NCBI GenBank assembly: GCA_049999765.1
Contig: JBNGIQ010009298.1
Span: 250,937-301,240 of the forward strand
Source of the DNA: Phaeoceros laevis
Lineage: Eukaryota; Anthocerotophyta; Anthocerotopsida; Notothyladales
DNA length: 50,304 bases
Direction: 5' to 3'
Numbering within the stretch: the stretch's first letter is position 1; the number at the start of each line of letters is the position of its first letter. Below are positions 22,745 to 33,285 of this stretch, piece after piece. Under the pieces are notes generated by a model. The model did no database searches, was not told the DNA's origin, and saw only the letters and a list, made by a program, of their open reading frames with translations. The position numbers and the translations under genes were made by a program.

Positions 22745-24275
22745 CACATAGTAAAGTTAAGCAATAAACACACGTATCGTTTGGAGTGGGGAGTCTGGAG
22801 ATGTTCTCTCATGCTTGCAAGCTACATTGTATTTGAAAAGTATGGACTATTTCCTTACCAATTATTTCAGATCAGCTTCTTGGCCATGGTCCAAGGCAAC
22901 ATTCATCTATATCCATAAGGGCTCTAAGGCTTTTACCCCTCATTAGAAGTATCTATTTTAATTTTATTATTGAATAAAACTTATGAACGATTCATGTAGA
23001 TAATAATTTTATAAAGAATAATAACATATCATAATTTCATCAACATCCTAAAATTTTCTAAATAAAGCAATATGGAATATTCACTTGGGACTTTGGCTAA
23101 GTAAAATCGTACAATATTTAGGTTATATCTAACATATTTAGTTAGGAAGTACAAGAACATATATTATATTGTTCATTATATATCTGAACAAGAAGTACAA
23201 AGTAAATATTATTGACTGACCATTATATAACCAATCGAGAAGTGGAACAAATACGGTTCTATTTTCTTCTAAAAACCTAAATAAATTTTGTGTGCCTACA
23301 TTTCAAGAGCTAGTGTGTTTTTTGTTAACTCCAATGGGATTTGTGTGACACACGAGGTTGACTTGGATATACATTCGCCAATGTGATCTTACAAACCACT
23401 TAAGATATTTTTATCAAAACTATACACACACTATGGCAGAATACACTATTATTCCTTGGAGAAAGATATACTAATGGTAGGTGGACTGATAGGATAGCTT
23501 AGACATACAAGAAGAGTAGAGGGACTCATCCACATATAATATCCCCATATTCCTCTAATCTCTTATGTTTAAGTAGGTAGTGCCTACCCTTTTTGATATG
23601 TGTTTGTATAAAAACATAGCCTCTCTTTATGTGGAATAGAGAATAGTTAATACACTATGATATATAAAATACAATTTCATACTTTATGAGGGGGTTGCAT
23701 ACCCAACAACCAAGGTTAACTTTTGGTAACTCAGCTCCAAGGAGGACCTTGCAACTTGGTTACAAATTCTATGGCTCTTTTTTAGTAATATTGAGTTGTA
23801 TCTCTAAGACTTTAGCAAGTGGAGATTTTTCATTCTAAATTTCAAAGCGGCAACAAAATTTGCCATCCATTGTACCAACAAGGTTCTAGCATGAAATTGC
23901 TATTCCTGAAACCAAACCTTAAAAATGGCTTGACGAAACCCAGGATTGCACAGGAGCTTTCAAAGCCTGGGATTAAACACAGGGTTGCAAAGTTCTCAAA
24001 CAGCTGGTTTAAATTGGCATGGAGGTACACGGGGTTGCGAAGTTCTGAAAGAGTTGGTTTAAATTGGCATGGAGGTGGCTGGCATTCGGGTAAAGTTTTC
24101 CCTGCAATTGCCACAGCTCTTAATAAAATTGTCAAACCAGGCAATAACTTCAAATTGTACAGGAAACCTTGAGACGAGCTTATGTGCATCTCATGGGATA
24201 TCCTAAAAAAAGCTCAAAAATAATAATAATGGGACACAAAGTATGGTAAAAGTGCAATGAATGAATGCGTATCGC
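22745..24275. repeat. AT-rich transposon-derived DNA with LTR-like features and a 50-bp tandem repeat
   Basis: About 23072-23190 is a second copy of the repeat seen at 8625-8745. Downstream, a TATA-like stretch (tataaaaacatagcctctct, about 23607) and the AT-rich composition suggest part of an old retrotransposon LTR. No retroelement protein is visible. At about 23982-24081 a 50-bp unit (gggttgcaaagttctcaaac / gggttgcgaagttctgaaag) is present twice in tandem. The last bases are the 3' flank of the P450 gene. Confidence 0.5.
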
Positions 24276-25832
24276 CTAGCACACCTTTGCACCTACTGAA
24301 GCCTCCAACTTCGAAAGGCTGACCAAGCAGCCGTCCTTGGGAGCAATTGTGGGAGTGTAGACGAAATTATCACAGTCCGGTGTGCGCACACGAGTCCAAT
24401 CCACCAAAGACGCGAACATAGCAGTGAAGAGCATGAGGTGGTTTATGGCGTACCGCTGCCCGAGGCACTGGTGAGGCCCGGCTCCAAACATAAGCCAATT
24501 TCGCTTGAACACCACATCTTCCTGCCTTTCTTTAGAGAACCTGTCGGGATCGAAGGAGTAGGGATTTGTGAATCCTTGGAAGGAGGACTCGAAGATAGAG
24601 GGGAAGACGATGGCGCCTTTGGGAACCGTGTAGGTGTCTGTGAGCTGGAAGTCGTTAATGGCTACATGAGGCACCATGGTGGCCGGGGGACGAAATCGCA
24701 CGACCTCTTTCACCACCATCTCTGTATACTTCATCTCCCGAAGCAACTCGGGGGTGAATCTAGGGCTGGACGAGCCAGCACCATTCTTCAGGGAGCCCTT
24801 CACCTCCTCTCTCACTTTTGCCAGCACCTGCGGGTGAGATTCCATGAGAGCCACGGCCCAGGCAAGCGAGGAGGTTGACGCATCTTGCGCGGCAAACAGG
24901 AAGTCGAAAATGTGCTGGCCGACTTCTGCGTCAGAGCTGTGAGGCGGCGGTGGCAGGCCTGCTGCCTCCGCCTCCGCCATCTCCCGCACAGTCTCAGCCA
25001 TCCAGAAGTCCGCCAAGCAAGCTGGCTCGTTCCCCTCCTTCATCCGTTGCTTGCTCTGCCGTGCGCAATCCGCCAGAGCAAGGATCAACCGTCGCACTGC
25101 GTGCGTGGCCCTGTAGAATGCGAATCCGGGGAGCGCAACAGGCAAGGACATGAGACCTACGTTGAAGTCATTGTAGTCCCTGAAGAATTGTTCCCTGGCT
25201 TCCTGCGTGAGATAAGGACCTACGAACACGTTCTGCGAGGTCTCCAGATTCAAATCCCTACACAAATTCCGCAGCTGGATGGGAGCGCCTCCTGTCTGCC
25301 TGCTGGTTTCGATCCACTTGTCAATGTGCTGCCGGATAGTCCTCTCCTGTATCTGCACGTACACTCCCAGGGCCTTGTGCGTGAACAGGGGGGCCAGCCT
25401 CCGCCTCAAATCCTTGTGCTTCTCCCCGAACATGAAAATCAGGTTATCCTGCCCGAAAATCTTCTTCCCAAAGGGATTCCCTACCAGTTGGAACACGTCG
25501 GGCTTCACATTGGCAAAAACCCTCTGCGACATTTCCGAGTCCCGCACGAACAAGACGAACCTCCCGAGCAGCACATTCCATGACAATCCGACCTTCTTCG
25601 CCGTCTCCGCCTGCAGGTCCCAGAAAGTGGTTGGATCGTTCAGCATGCCTATCACGCTTCCCAGGAAGGGCACCACAAACGTCGGTCCAGGCAAATGCTT
25701 CCCCTTCCTCGCATACGCCACCTGCTCCCACACCAGCCCTACAGCTAGTACGATCCCGAGAACCAGGCGCCAATCCCCTATACCGCCAATCCACAGCTCC
25801 AGGCCTGCCAGGCGATGCTGCTGCTGCTCCAT
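24276..25832 (-). CDS. CYP710A: Cytochrome P450, CYP710-type sterol C-22 desaturase
   Basis: Likely introduces the C-22 double bond into sterols (for example beta-sitosterol to stigmasterol) at the endoplasmic reticulum. Numbering is from the Met at 25832 (518 aa). An N-terminal membrane anchor ends in YARKG and is followed by the proline hinge LPGPTFVVPFLGS. The I-helix has AAQDAST (about 314-320), a hallmark of the CYP61/CYP710 group in place of the usual AGxDT. The K-helix ExxR is EVVR (376-379), the PERF region is FDPDRF, and the haem loop is FGAGPHQCLG with Cys456. The gene is intronless, as CYP710A genes are in other plants. The frame extends upstream to a Met at 25925, but those 31 residues are polar and unlike the family, so 25832 is preferred. 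Substrate preference cannot be read from sequence. Confidence 0.9.
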   Translation of the reverse strand: MEQQQHRLAGLELWIGGIGDWRLVLGIVLAVGLVWEQVAYARKGKHLPGPTFVVPFLGSVIGMLNDPTTFWDLQAETAKKVGLSWNVLLGRFVLFVRDSEMSQRVFANVKPDVFQLVGNPFGKKIFGQDNLIFMFGEKHKDLRRRLAPLFTHKALGVYVQIQERTIRQHIDKWIETSRQTGGAPIQLRNLCRDLNLETSQNVFVGPYLTQEAREQFFRDYNDFNVGLMSLPVALPGFAFYRATHAVRRLILALADCARQSKQRMKEGNEPACLADFWMAETVREMAEAEAAGLPPPPHSSDAEVGQHIFDFLFAAQDASTSSLAWAVALMESHPQVLAKVREEVKGSLKNGAGSSSPRFTPELLREMKYTEMVVKEVVRFRPPATMVPHVAINDFQLTDTYTVPKGAIVFPSIFESSFQGFTNPYSFDPDRFSKERQEDVVFKRNWLMFGAGPHQCLGQRYAINHLMLFTAMFASLVDWTRVRTPDCDNFVYTPTIAPKDGCLVSLSKLEASVGAKVC

Positions 25833-26689
25833 CCGACCCTCCCTCCTGCCGGCTGTGCTGCTGTTTTGAGAAAATGCCTCACCTCTCCCGCTGAAACTCT
25901 CATTCCAAATCATGTTGGACAGCATAGCAGCAGTAATCCCTGCGCTTCAATCGTTTCCTGTCTGTCCAGAACAGCTGCACTGCAAAAGGAGGCCTGGCCG
26001 GAAGAGGTTGGTGATGGCCGGCCCCGGCCCCTGGTCACAAAGAGACAGCAATGTGTAGGGAAAGGCGCAAGGGGCCTCAAAAAAACCAGATGCTGCAACA
26101 AGCATGACGACGGTGCCTGCAAGCAGGTCTACCATATACAAATTTCCAAGCAGGTTTCGATCTTTGTAGGACGAGCAAGCGGCCCCCCTGCCAGAATGAG
26201 CGTGCTTCGCACGTGCCGCCTGCATCGCGCGAAGCCACCAGAAGGCATGCTAATGCTACAAACCGTTTTTGAGTTTCGCCATCGCCACCTTCCTGGGGCT
26301 TTCGGCTGACTTGTCTACCGCCCTTGTTGTGTAGTTTCCATTGCAGCATCCATATTCCAATTTCATCATCATTTGCCACCCCCACCTAATACAGCTTTTG
26401 CCACCACCACCGAAGTACCACGATTCCCCCAAAAGTAGTGGTTGTTTCATCCAGGATACACAGGCCAAGCACAGGCAATAAACACACACACAAGCCAAGC
26501 ACGTAAAAGACACACTCTCTCTCTCTTTTCATAGAAACAAGCTCTCGTCTTCCAACGAAAAAGGACCGGCCGGCACGTGGATGTGTTGCCTTTTCCCACC
26601 AGGTTCACATGTATGTATGTACATGTATGAGTTGGCCTGGAGGAGCATGCCGTCCAGACCAGTAGTCTAGTGTGGCCCTTTTGGACGTA

Positions 26690-26735
26690 ATTACGTGCAC
26701 GTAATACGTTCACGGACTTTTTTACGTGCACGTAA
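26690..26735. promoter_or_regulatory. Two ACGTGCACGT palindromes upstream of CYP710 gene
   Basis: A perfect 16-bp palindrome (attacgtgcacgtaat, 26690-26705) is followed 16 bp later by a perfect 14-bp copy (ttacgtgcacgtaa, 26722-26735). Each contains two ACGT cores, the core bound by plant bZIP factors. They lie about 860-900 bp upstream of the P450 start. The regulatory role is inferred. Confidence 0.45.
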
Positions 26736-26742
26736 TAAAGTC

Positions 26743-26772
26743 TCTTTTTCTTCTTCTAGAAGAAGAAAAAGA
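26743..26772. repeat. Perfect 30-bp palindrome centred on TCTAGA
   Basis: The CTTTTTCTTCTTC arm reads into its exact reverse complement GAAGAAGAAAAAG around a TCTAGA centre. It sits immediately next to the ACGT palindromes. It could form a hairpin or cruciform. Confidence 0.85.
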
Positions 26773-28253
26773 AGTTGCTTTATAACGTGCTTTGTTGGGT
26801 AGAAGGGAACATGTGATGTGCCACACAAGTCACTGAACGACCAGGCAACTGGAAGACTTTCCTATCGCCGTCCACAAGGTGACCGCATAGCGCAATAGCG
26901 AACACGGAGAACTTGATGTCCACGACATGGCCACGTCGGTACCGTCACTACCTCGACAGAGAGACGATTCTGGTTCTGGCTTTGTTAGAGAGAGGAAGAG
27001 AGATGTTGCATGCTCTGGTGGCCATCTTTTCACAGGTGAGCAATCCCTCTCGGTGCTGCATCTAGGAATGGCTGAGCTGGTACGAGAATATCTCTCTGTG
27101 TCGGGCCAACTTTTCACTTCCTCTATATCACGTGGTTAATAAAACAGATTTATATATATGCCAATTTGGAATTTTGGACATAGTTTGTAAAAGAAGAAGA
27201 AAGATACTCTATTATGTGCTTGATGGGTGAAAAGGCTCGCACGTTTGTGATAGTTGTATGGGGTGTGAAACTTCTACTCCAAACCAAGTTGGTGGCAACT
27301 TGGTTTGGCAACTTGGTGTGGCAACTTGGAGCTTTCTCCAAAATATGCCAATTTGTAGGTTGCCTTGGTCCCAAGCTAGAGGAGCTACAACTTTGTACCA
27401 AGTTGATGTGCTTTTGCACGTATTCCACTTCACTATTTAAAATCTGACTCACTTCACATCCTAGAAGAACCTTGGAGGACTAAATCCGTATCCCATTTTG
27501 AGAAGAACCTTGGAGGAGTAAATCCATATCCTCTTTTGAGGCACCCCACTTGGGTGCTCGGGTGGCACAACTCCTTCATTCACATTTCACTCTCCAAATT
27601 TTACTAATTAAATAATTATTTTAATATATCATCAAATAGAAAATTTCAAGGCGATCATTTTGGTATTACTTTTAGTGTCTTTAGGTATAGAGAAAGTCAT
27701 GAATCGCGCTGAAACGTGGAGTTAACTAAAATAACGACGGACAGAATGCGCAATTGGGCTAGTTGGTCCTTTAGGTAGTTGGTCCTTTAGGCGTTAACCC
27801 TAAAGGGACCAGCATTTCGAAACGCTCAACACATCCATTGAATAGCGCTTCTTTTGAAAAGTACTCCTGGTTCCATGTTGCCCGGCCGGATACCCATCCC
27901 CACCCCGAGCCACCAGGCCCCACCACGTGGTCTCCAAACCTCACCCTGATTCCCGGTTGGGCGTGGGGTCCGAGGCCGCGCGCTGTCCAGCTATACGTAC
28001 CTGGCCGTGCGAGCCACACCCTGGCCTATCCAATCACTTACGCAAAGCTCTCCCGCACTCTGGCGGGTCCCGCTTGGCATGAGCTGTTATGCCACTGTGG
28101 ACAGCATAATCTTCATTCCGCGTGGCGCCATCTGGCTTTAATGACTAGGCAGGCGTTTAACGGAATGTTGACGTGGTGCCGAATCGTTATAGTGGCGAGC
28201 ATTTCTCCCATCCACCTGACACATGGGACAAACGGTATGCAGGTTTTGTGAAT
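26773..28253. other. Intergenic DNA between the P450 promoter and the foldback
   Basis: No supported gene. Short direct repeats occur: caacttggt several times at about 27286-27330, and agttggtcctttagg twice at about 27767-27790. Open frames here lack recognisable motifs. Confidence 0.45.
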
Positions 28254-28255
28254 AC

Positions 28256-28436
28256 TTTTTGTCCCATCGTTTTCTTTTTACAAACGGGGCTCTGTCAGGG
28301 ACAGCCTGGATAGGATAGGTTTTGCTTCTACAGCCAATGTCGCATACCCATATCCAAAAGGGACAAGCGGTACGCCAACTATCCAGGCTGTCCCTGACAG
28401 AGCCCCGCTTGTAAAAAGAAAACGATGGGACAAAAA
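28256..28436. mobile_element. Foldback/MITE-like element with 58-bp inverted arms
   Basis: The left arm (28256-28313) starts tttttgtcccatcgttttc and ends gcctggatag. The right arm (28379-28436) is its reverse complement with a single mismatch (57/58). The loop is 65 bp. The arms therefore form a nearly perfect hairpin, as in young MITEs or hairpin-siRNA loci. The motif gggacaa(a/g)cggta(t/c)gc occurs just outside the left arm (about 28225) and inside the loop (about 28360). No clear target-site duplication is visible. It lies about 500 bp beyond the 3' end of the CEP120-like gene. Confidence 0.75.
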
Positions 28437-28806
28437 GCATTCCGCATAGTAGGGAACCTATGCCGGCCCCGATCTCCGAGCATCCTGGTACTTCTAAATC
28501 GATGCCAATTGAAACAATTGATCTCCCACCAATGAGCATCCTGGTATTTAGTCACTGCACCTATCCCTATAGGATTCGCTGTGGTGGTTGGTTTACATGG
28601 TGGGTTCCTTACACTGTAGCCTCCATGAATCCGGAATCCGGCACGAAGTTTCTCGCCTGCATTTGCTTCTGGCCAATTTGGCGCGCCCCGAGTGGATCTA
28701 CGCGTTTGCCTTGGCCTCCGGCGCCTGCAGGTCTGCTCCTTCATACGGGCACTCAAATGTGCTAATGTACTAAGGTCTCACTAAGTGTTTTCTGGGTGAA
28801 AAGCTG

Positions 28807-28833
28807 AGAGAGAGAGAGAGAGAGAGAGAGAGT
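28807..28833. repeat. (AG)n microsatellite
   Basis: About 13 AG units downstream of the CEP120-like stop codon, probably in or near its 3' UTR. Confidence 0.9.
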
Positions 28834-28937
28834 TGTTTCTGCGTGCCTTGTGCGGTGTATCCAAGATACAGCACCATGACACACGGTGCTACTCAATAAT
28901 AGTACAAGTACACAGGACAGGCCACTACACATCAATA

Positions 28938-31900
28938 CTAACCAGTTTCCAATCTCCTGATCTCCGTATCTAGTCCCCTGATAATTCTATCCGACACACC
29001 GTAGATCCCAGTGTCAAGCAACTCTGACCTCTGCCTTCTCAGCCTGCGAATCTCCTTCTCTTTGAAGGCAGTATCAAGGCCACCCTCTACAAGCTCATTT
29101 TCCACATCACTTTGCCGTTGCATCCTCCCCTTTTGGTGAAATGTCAGTGCTGGACTAACTTCACTAGTTACTTTTTGGCCAACTTCCAACAAAGGCTTCC
29201 GCCCTTCATCATTCCCAAGTTTCTCATGACCTTCAACCTCAGTATCCTTTGACTGATAACGTGCCTGCCCTTTAAAAACTCCCAGTCGCTCATTCTCCTT
29301 GACTGGCTGCGCAAATATTGGTTTTGCAGCATCCTTAGAATCTGGGGCTGCAATTTCGTCAAATTCGTAGTCCTGCCCATAAGTACTTTGTACGTTCGTT
29401 CTAACTGAAGCCTGGCCAAGATTGCCTGATTTGGACAAGGGACTCTTGCATTTGCCTGAATTAGCTTCTGAAGGAGGCTCCAATGACATAGCATCTGCAG
29501 TTCTAGCAGCTTCAACTTGCTCCAGGGGTCGTAAATTGTGCACAGGCTCCCTGAGATGCCGATGTTCATGCTTGTCATCATTGCACGCCACTTCAGAAAG
29601 TATTCTGCCTTCATAATATCGATCACCCCTGGTTGTGTCTTGTTGTGAACGATAAAAGCCAGCGATCTCTTTAGCCATCCGGAGAACCTACACATAATAA
29701 AACCGCTTATGAGACATCAAGGTGTCCCTTCCTAGCCAGGAAGAGGTTGATTGCAACAGTGCCGGTGCCACAGGTTACCTGTGCCTTGTATTCCTCTTTT
29801 GACTGCAATGCTGCCTCAAACCTCGCCTTGTAGTCACTGCACTGCTGCTTCTGAACCAAAAGCTGTGCAGCTAAATCTGCTTCTACAGTGTTCCTCTGGG
29901 CAGCCTTATACTCGCAGAACTGCTTTTCCAGTGCAGCAAGAGACTTATTTGAAGTAGCCAGTCTCTTCTCAAGTACGGCATGTTGTTCAAGCAGAGCAGT
30001 GTACTTGCCTTGTTCAAGCTCCACCCTATGCTCACATTCACTCTGGTGTCTCTTTACAGCGACCTGCAAGACACAGGTAGTCACTAGGTTACCGCTCCCG
30101 TGGACCACAGTGGATTTCTACTTGGATGTCTACAACAACGAGACAATCCGCTAACCTGAGCATCTGTGAGTCGCTGTGCATATTCGCGCTCAAGAGCTTC
30201 CTTCCTGTGGGTAGCTGCTTCTTGTCCCTGGACAAGCTTCCGTTCCATTTTCTCAAGCTCAAACAGCTTTGCCCTGGAACGAGACACAAGATTCAGTCTT
30301 CATCTATGTTGCGGGAATACAAAGCCCCAAACCAAACTAGATCGAGCAGAATGTGACAAACTTCAGGTCACACGCATTTACTTAGTAATTACCTTACAAC
30401 GATGAAAAAGAAACAGCCATTCTGGAAATTCGCTTAGAGGTCTCACTTCAACTTAGCCTCTAGCGCGTCCTGCTCCTTCCTGGTCTTTTCCATCTCTGAG
30501 GAATGCTCTTTTTCTCGTCTCCTCCACTCATCTTCAAGAGCTGACATCCTCGACATTTCCCGTTCCTTCAGCTCAGCGCGCCATTTCACTTCTTCAGACC
30601 GTCTCCACATCTCAAACTCCCAAGCCATTTCATATTCGAGAGTCTGCCTCAGGTCCGTTTCAGACTGCGCTGGGGCGACTCCATGGTCAACCCCCCGTCT
30701 AGCGGAAGTTTCAGTGCTGCGGAAAGGATCCCCTGCTTCACACCCTTCTCGAGGACCATGTTTGCCATGCCCCGCACACCCAGAAACCTCATCCGCACCC
30801 TTCCTTTCCTTTCCTTTGCCACCCTTTCTGTTCTCCATTGAAGAGGTTGAGTTAATGTGATGAGGAGCGATCCCTTCTCCTTGTTTGCTCACAGGCAGGA
30901 AGGGGGCATGTTCCACCTCTCTTCGGTGCTTTCTTGATGCGCCCATCACAGGACCCAACTCTTCTACTGCCAACACTACTCGCAAGGCCCCAATGTTAAC
31001 CTAAAACAACGAAACAGCATTGGACAGTGAGCCAGTAGGTTGGTGAAGCAGGCCCCTGTTGCGTCATCTGTTCAAACAAACAAATATATCTTCAACACTA
31101 AACCACAAGCTTCCAACAGCCACAAACTCAGAATCACTCTCTGCACTCACCAAGCGAAACTTTTAGATCTACCTGATCTTCAACCCCTGCTCCACCACCA
31201 TCCCATGGAGAGAAGACAGGAGCATAGCCATCAAGCCTTGATTCATTCAAGAGAGGGGCCATCGGTATGGATGCAATTCCAATAACGCTGTCGGCCATGT
31301 ACCTGCAGAATGTCATCAATAAGAAAGTTCAGTTCTTGGAATTCTAGTCACACAGTCAATTCTTGTCCACTACTTCACACCAGATCCTCGTCCATTTGGA
31401 ACCGTTACCTGTCAGAATGCAGGACTTCGGCCAAAACGTGAGGCTCCTCCGCAAGTGCAGACGACAAGCTTACAACGGACGAAGGGAGTTCCAGCGCAAC
31501 ATACCTGAAAGCATCAGAAGCTGACGAGTCAGTTACGTTGCAGCACTTCTCCCTGCCCCACTATCGTCACATTCTGCACATCTATGCTTGAAATGTGGTG
31601 AAGTTACTTTAGAGGCAGGCTCATAGTGGAGACAAGCCTCCACGTTGATTCACCATGACTGCTCTCTGCCCCATACACCAAGGCTCGTACAAGATTGACC
31701 AACTTGAGGAGCCAGACAGAGTTGGGGCGACCTAAACCAAGACAATCAGGCATGAACAGGAAACGAGAGCGCTTTACCAACCCATTAGGAATGATGATCT
31801 CGGTGCCCTTCGCAACAAGTACAGGCGGATGAGTGCGCAGTGGCGCCGTGAGCTTAGCTGCGTTGGCGGGATATGGCGAAGTCATAGCCAGCTTCACAAT

Positions 31901-32089
31901 GGACTGCGGGAGAACAACCCGGACAAAAGCGTTCACAGCCCGTGCCGGCAGCCTGCCCCCAGCACGAAAGCTACGCACGTCCACGCTTACGCGAAACACC
32001 CGCACCTCGCCCTCCTCGATGCGTCCCCTTCCAAATGCCTGGTCTGCCTCTTCCGCAGCCATGCCTAACACCCCCCCTGCCGCTACCAT
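28938..32089 (-). CDS. CEP120: CEP120-like centrosomal/basal-body protein (C2 domain plus coiled coil)
   Basis: In animals and algae CEP120 promotes centriole elongation and ciliogenesis; here it would serve de novo basal bodies in spermatogenous cells. Seven exons (32089-31608, 31504-31409, 31302-31173, 31000-30447, 30273-30156, 30063-29779, 29687-28938) give 2,415 nt, or 804 codons plus stop, in one frame. A C2 domain spans exons 1-4: FRVSVDVRSFRAGG, NAFVRVVLP, PPVLVAKGTEIIIPNG, SVIGIASIPMAPLL, DGYAPVFSP and GALRVVLAVEELGP. Then comes a polar linker and a long coiled coil starting MAWEFEMWRRSEEVKWRAEL and continuing through exons 5 and 6. A charged region ends with the helix KEKEIRRLRRQRSELLDTGI. 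Animal CEP120 has three C2 domains; only one is seen here, so this is a shorter form or lacks N-terminal exons. Met at 32062 is an alternative start. Confidence 0.82.
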
Positions 32090-33285
32090 TGCCGCTGCTA
32101 ATGCTGCTCACTACTAGACCTGCCTTCGATTCTCTGCCATCATCGTTCACGCGAATGCTACCACTCTGGGACACAACCAAGATCCTGGCCGCTCGGCATT
32201 GCATCGTCCGAAGCGGAGGCGGCGGCAGCCCGTGCCCTGTAGCGCGTGTTTGAACGACGGTGGCAGATGCCTACGTGTGGAGGCCACAACGCGCTAACCA
32301 ACAAGCCGCACTGCCAGAGTGCCAGACCATGAGACTCTGAGGGCCCACGTGAAAATTCCAGGCCCACATGTTTCACGTTTCACCCTATTAATTGCTGCAG
32401 TATGGTTTTTTAACTTTTTACCCCGTATATAATTTTCTTGCACGACGGCACGAGGTCCATATTTCTAACTACCGTTTTGTGTAGTTGCTACATTGCTGAT
32501 GTCTAGCTACTAATGTGTTCGTCTAACCCTCGGTTTCAAATAGGCCCGTTAGGGGTGCACCGAATGCCGTGCAGCTTGTAGGATGCTCTCCGATCTCGCA
32601 ATATGTATCTATCAGATGTTGGTAACTCTAGGAAGAGTCAAGACTCAATACCTTATTTTCTAATTTCTATTAAAAGAAAGAAAAAAAGATGGATTTAGGA
32701 AGGAAAAGAAAGTGACCTGACCGGCTTCCTCAACCCCTCAACCAAGGCATACCATCTCTGAACTTCAGTGTGCAACACACGGGGCGAACAAGGGCTGAAG
32801 TCCGGATTCGGATGGCAGCACGACACTGGTGAATGGCCGATTTTGGTGATATATTCCAGTTCTTGTCTCCCATTTCTTGAGGCAAGTCTTCGCTGTGGAA
32901 TTGAGATGTTATCCAGCTCAGGAACATCTCAATGTTGTTGTCTCGTAGATCTAGAAATTTCGATCTAGGGTATCGCGGGTCAATCTGCCTTGACAGGCTG
33001 TGAAAATTGGCTCGCGGTTCAATCTGCTTTGACAGGCTGTGAAATTGGCTGTGCGGAATGAGCACAGTCTATGGAGCAATTTTGACTGCAATCGCTTTCT
33101 ACGCGTTCTGATATGCAAGAAGTTCTGCAGGACGGATCTGCAATTTATATTGAGCAGGTAGTCCACACTTTGGTGTGGCGCGAGCAATTCTTCCTGTCTT
33201 AAGCTTTCTTCTGCTCGGGACATGGCGATCGAGTTGTTTCCGCACAATGTCTTGATGAGGAGCAATTTTGTCTAACGCGGAGAGG
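32090..33285. promoter_or_regulatory. Divergent intergenic region between CEP120-like and CLC genes
   Basis: About 1.2 kb separate two divergently transcribed genes, so both promoters should be here. A 39-bp tandem duplication (cgcgggtcaatctgccttga / cgcggttcaatctgctttga) lies at 32974-33051, within 320 bp of the CLC start codon. No other element could be assigned with confidence. Confidence 0.5.

Noticed and set aside
24438-25894. Long plus-strand frames opposite the P450
   Set aside because: They are antisense shadows of a GC-rich coding region; the minus strand carries all P450 motifs.
28138-28539. 133-aa minus-strand frame as a gene
   Set aside because: It spans the foldback element; its length is explained by the inverted repeat rather than by coding.
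31829-32253. Plus-strand proline/arginine-rich frames
   Set aside because: Antisense shadows of CEP120 exon 1 and its GC-rich 5' flank.
33268-33285. Six extra N-terminal codons for the CLC protein
   Set aside because: They begin with TTG, not ATG; the first in-frame ATG after the upstream stop is at 33286.
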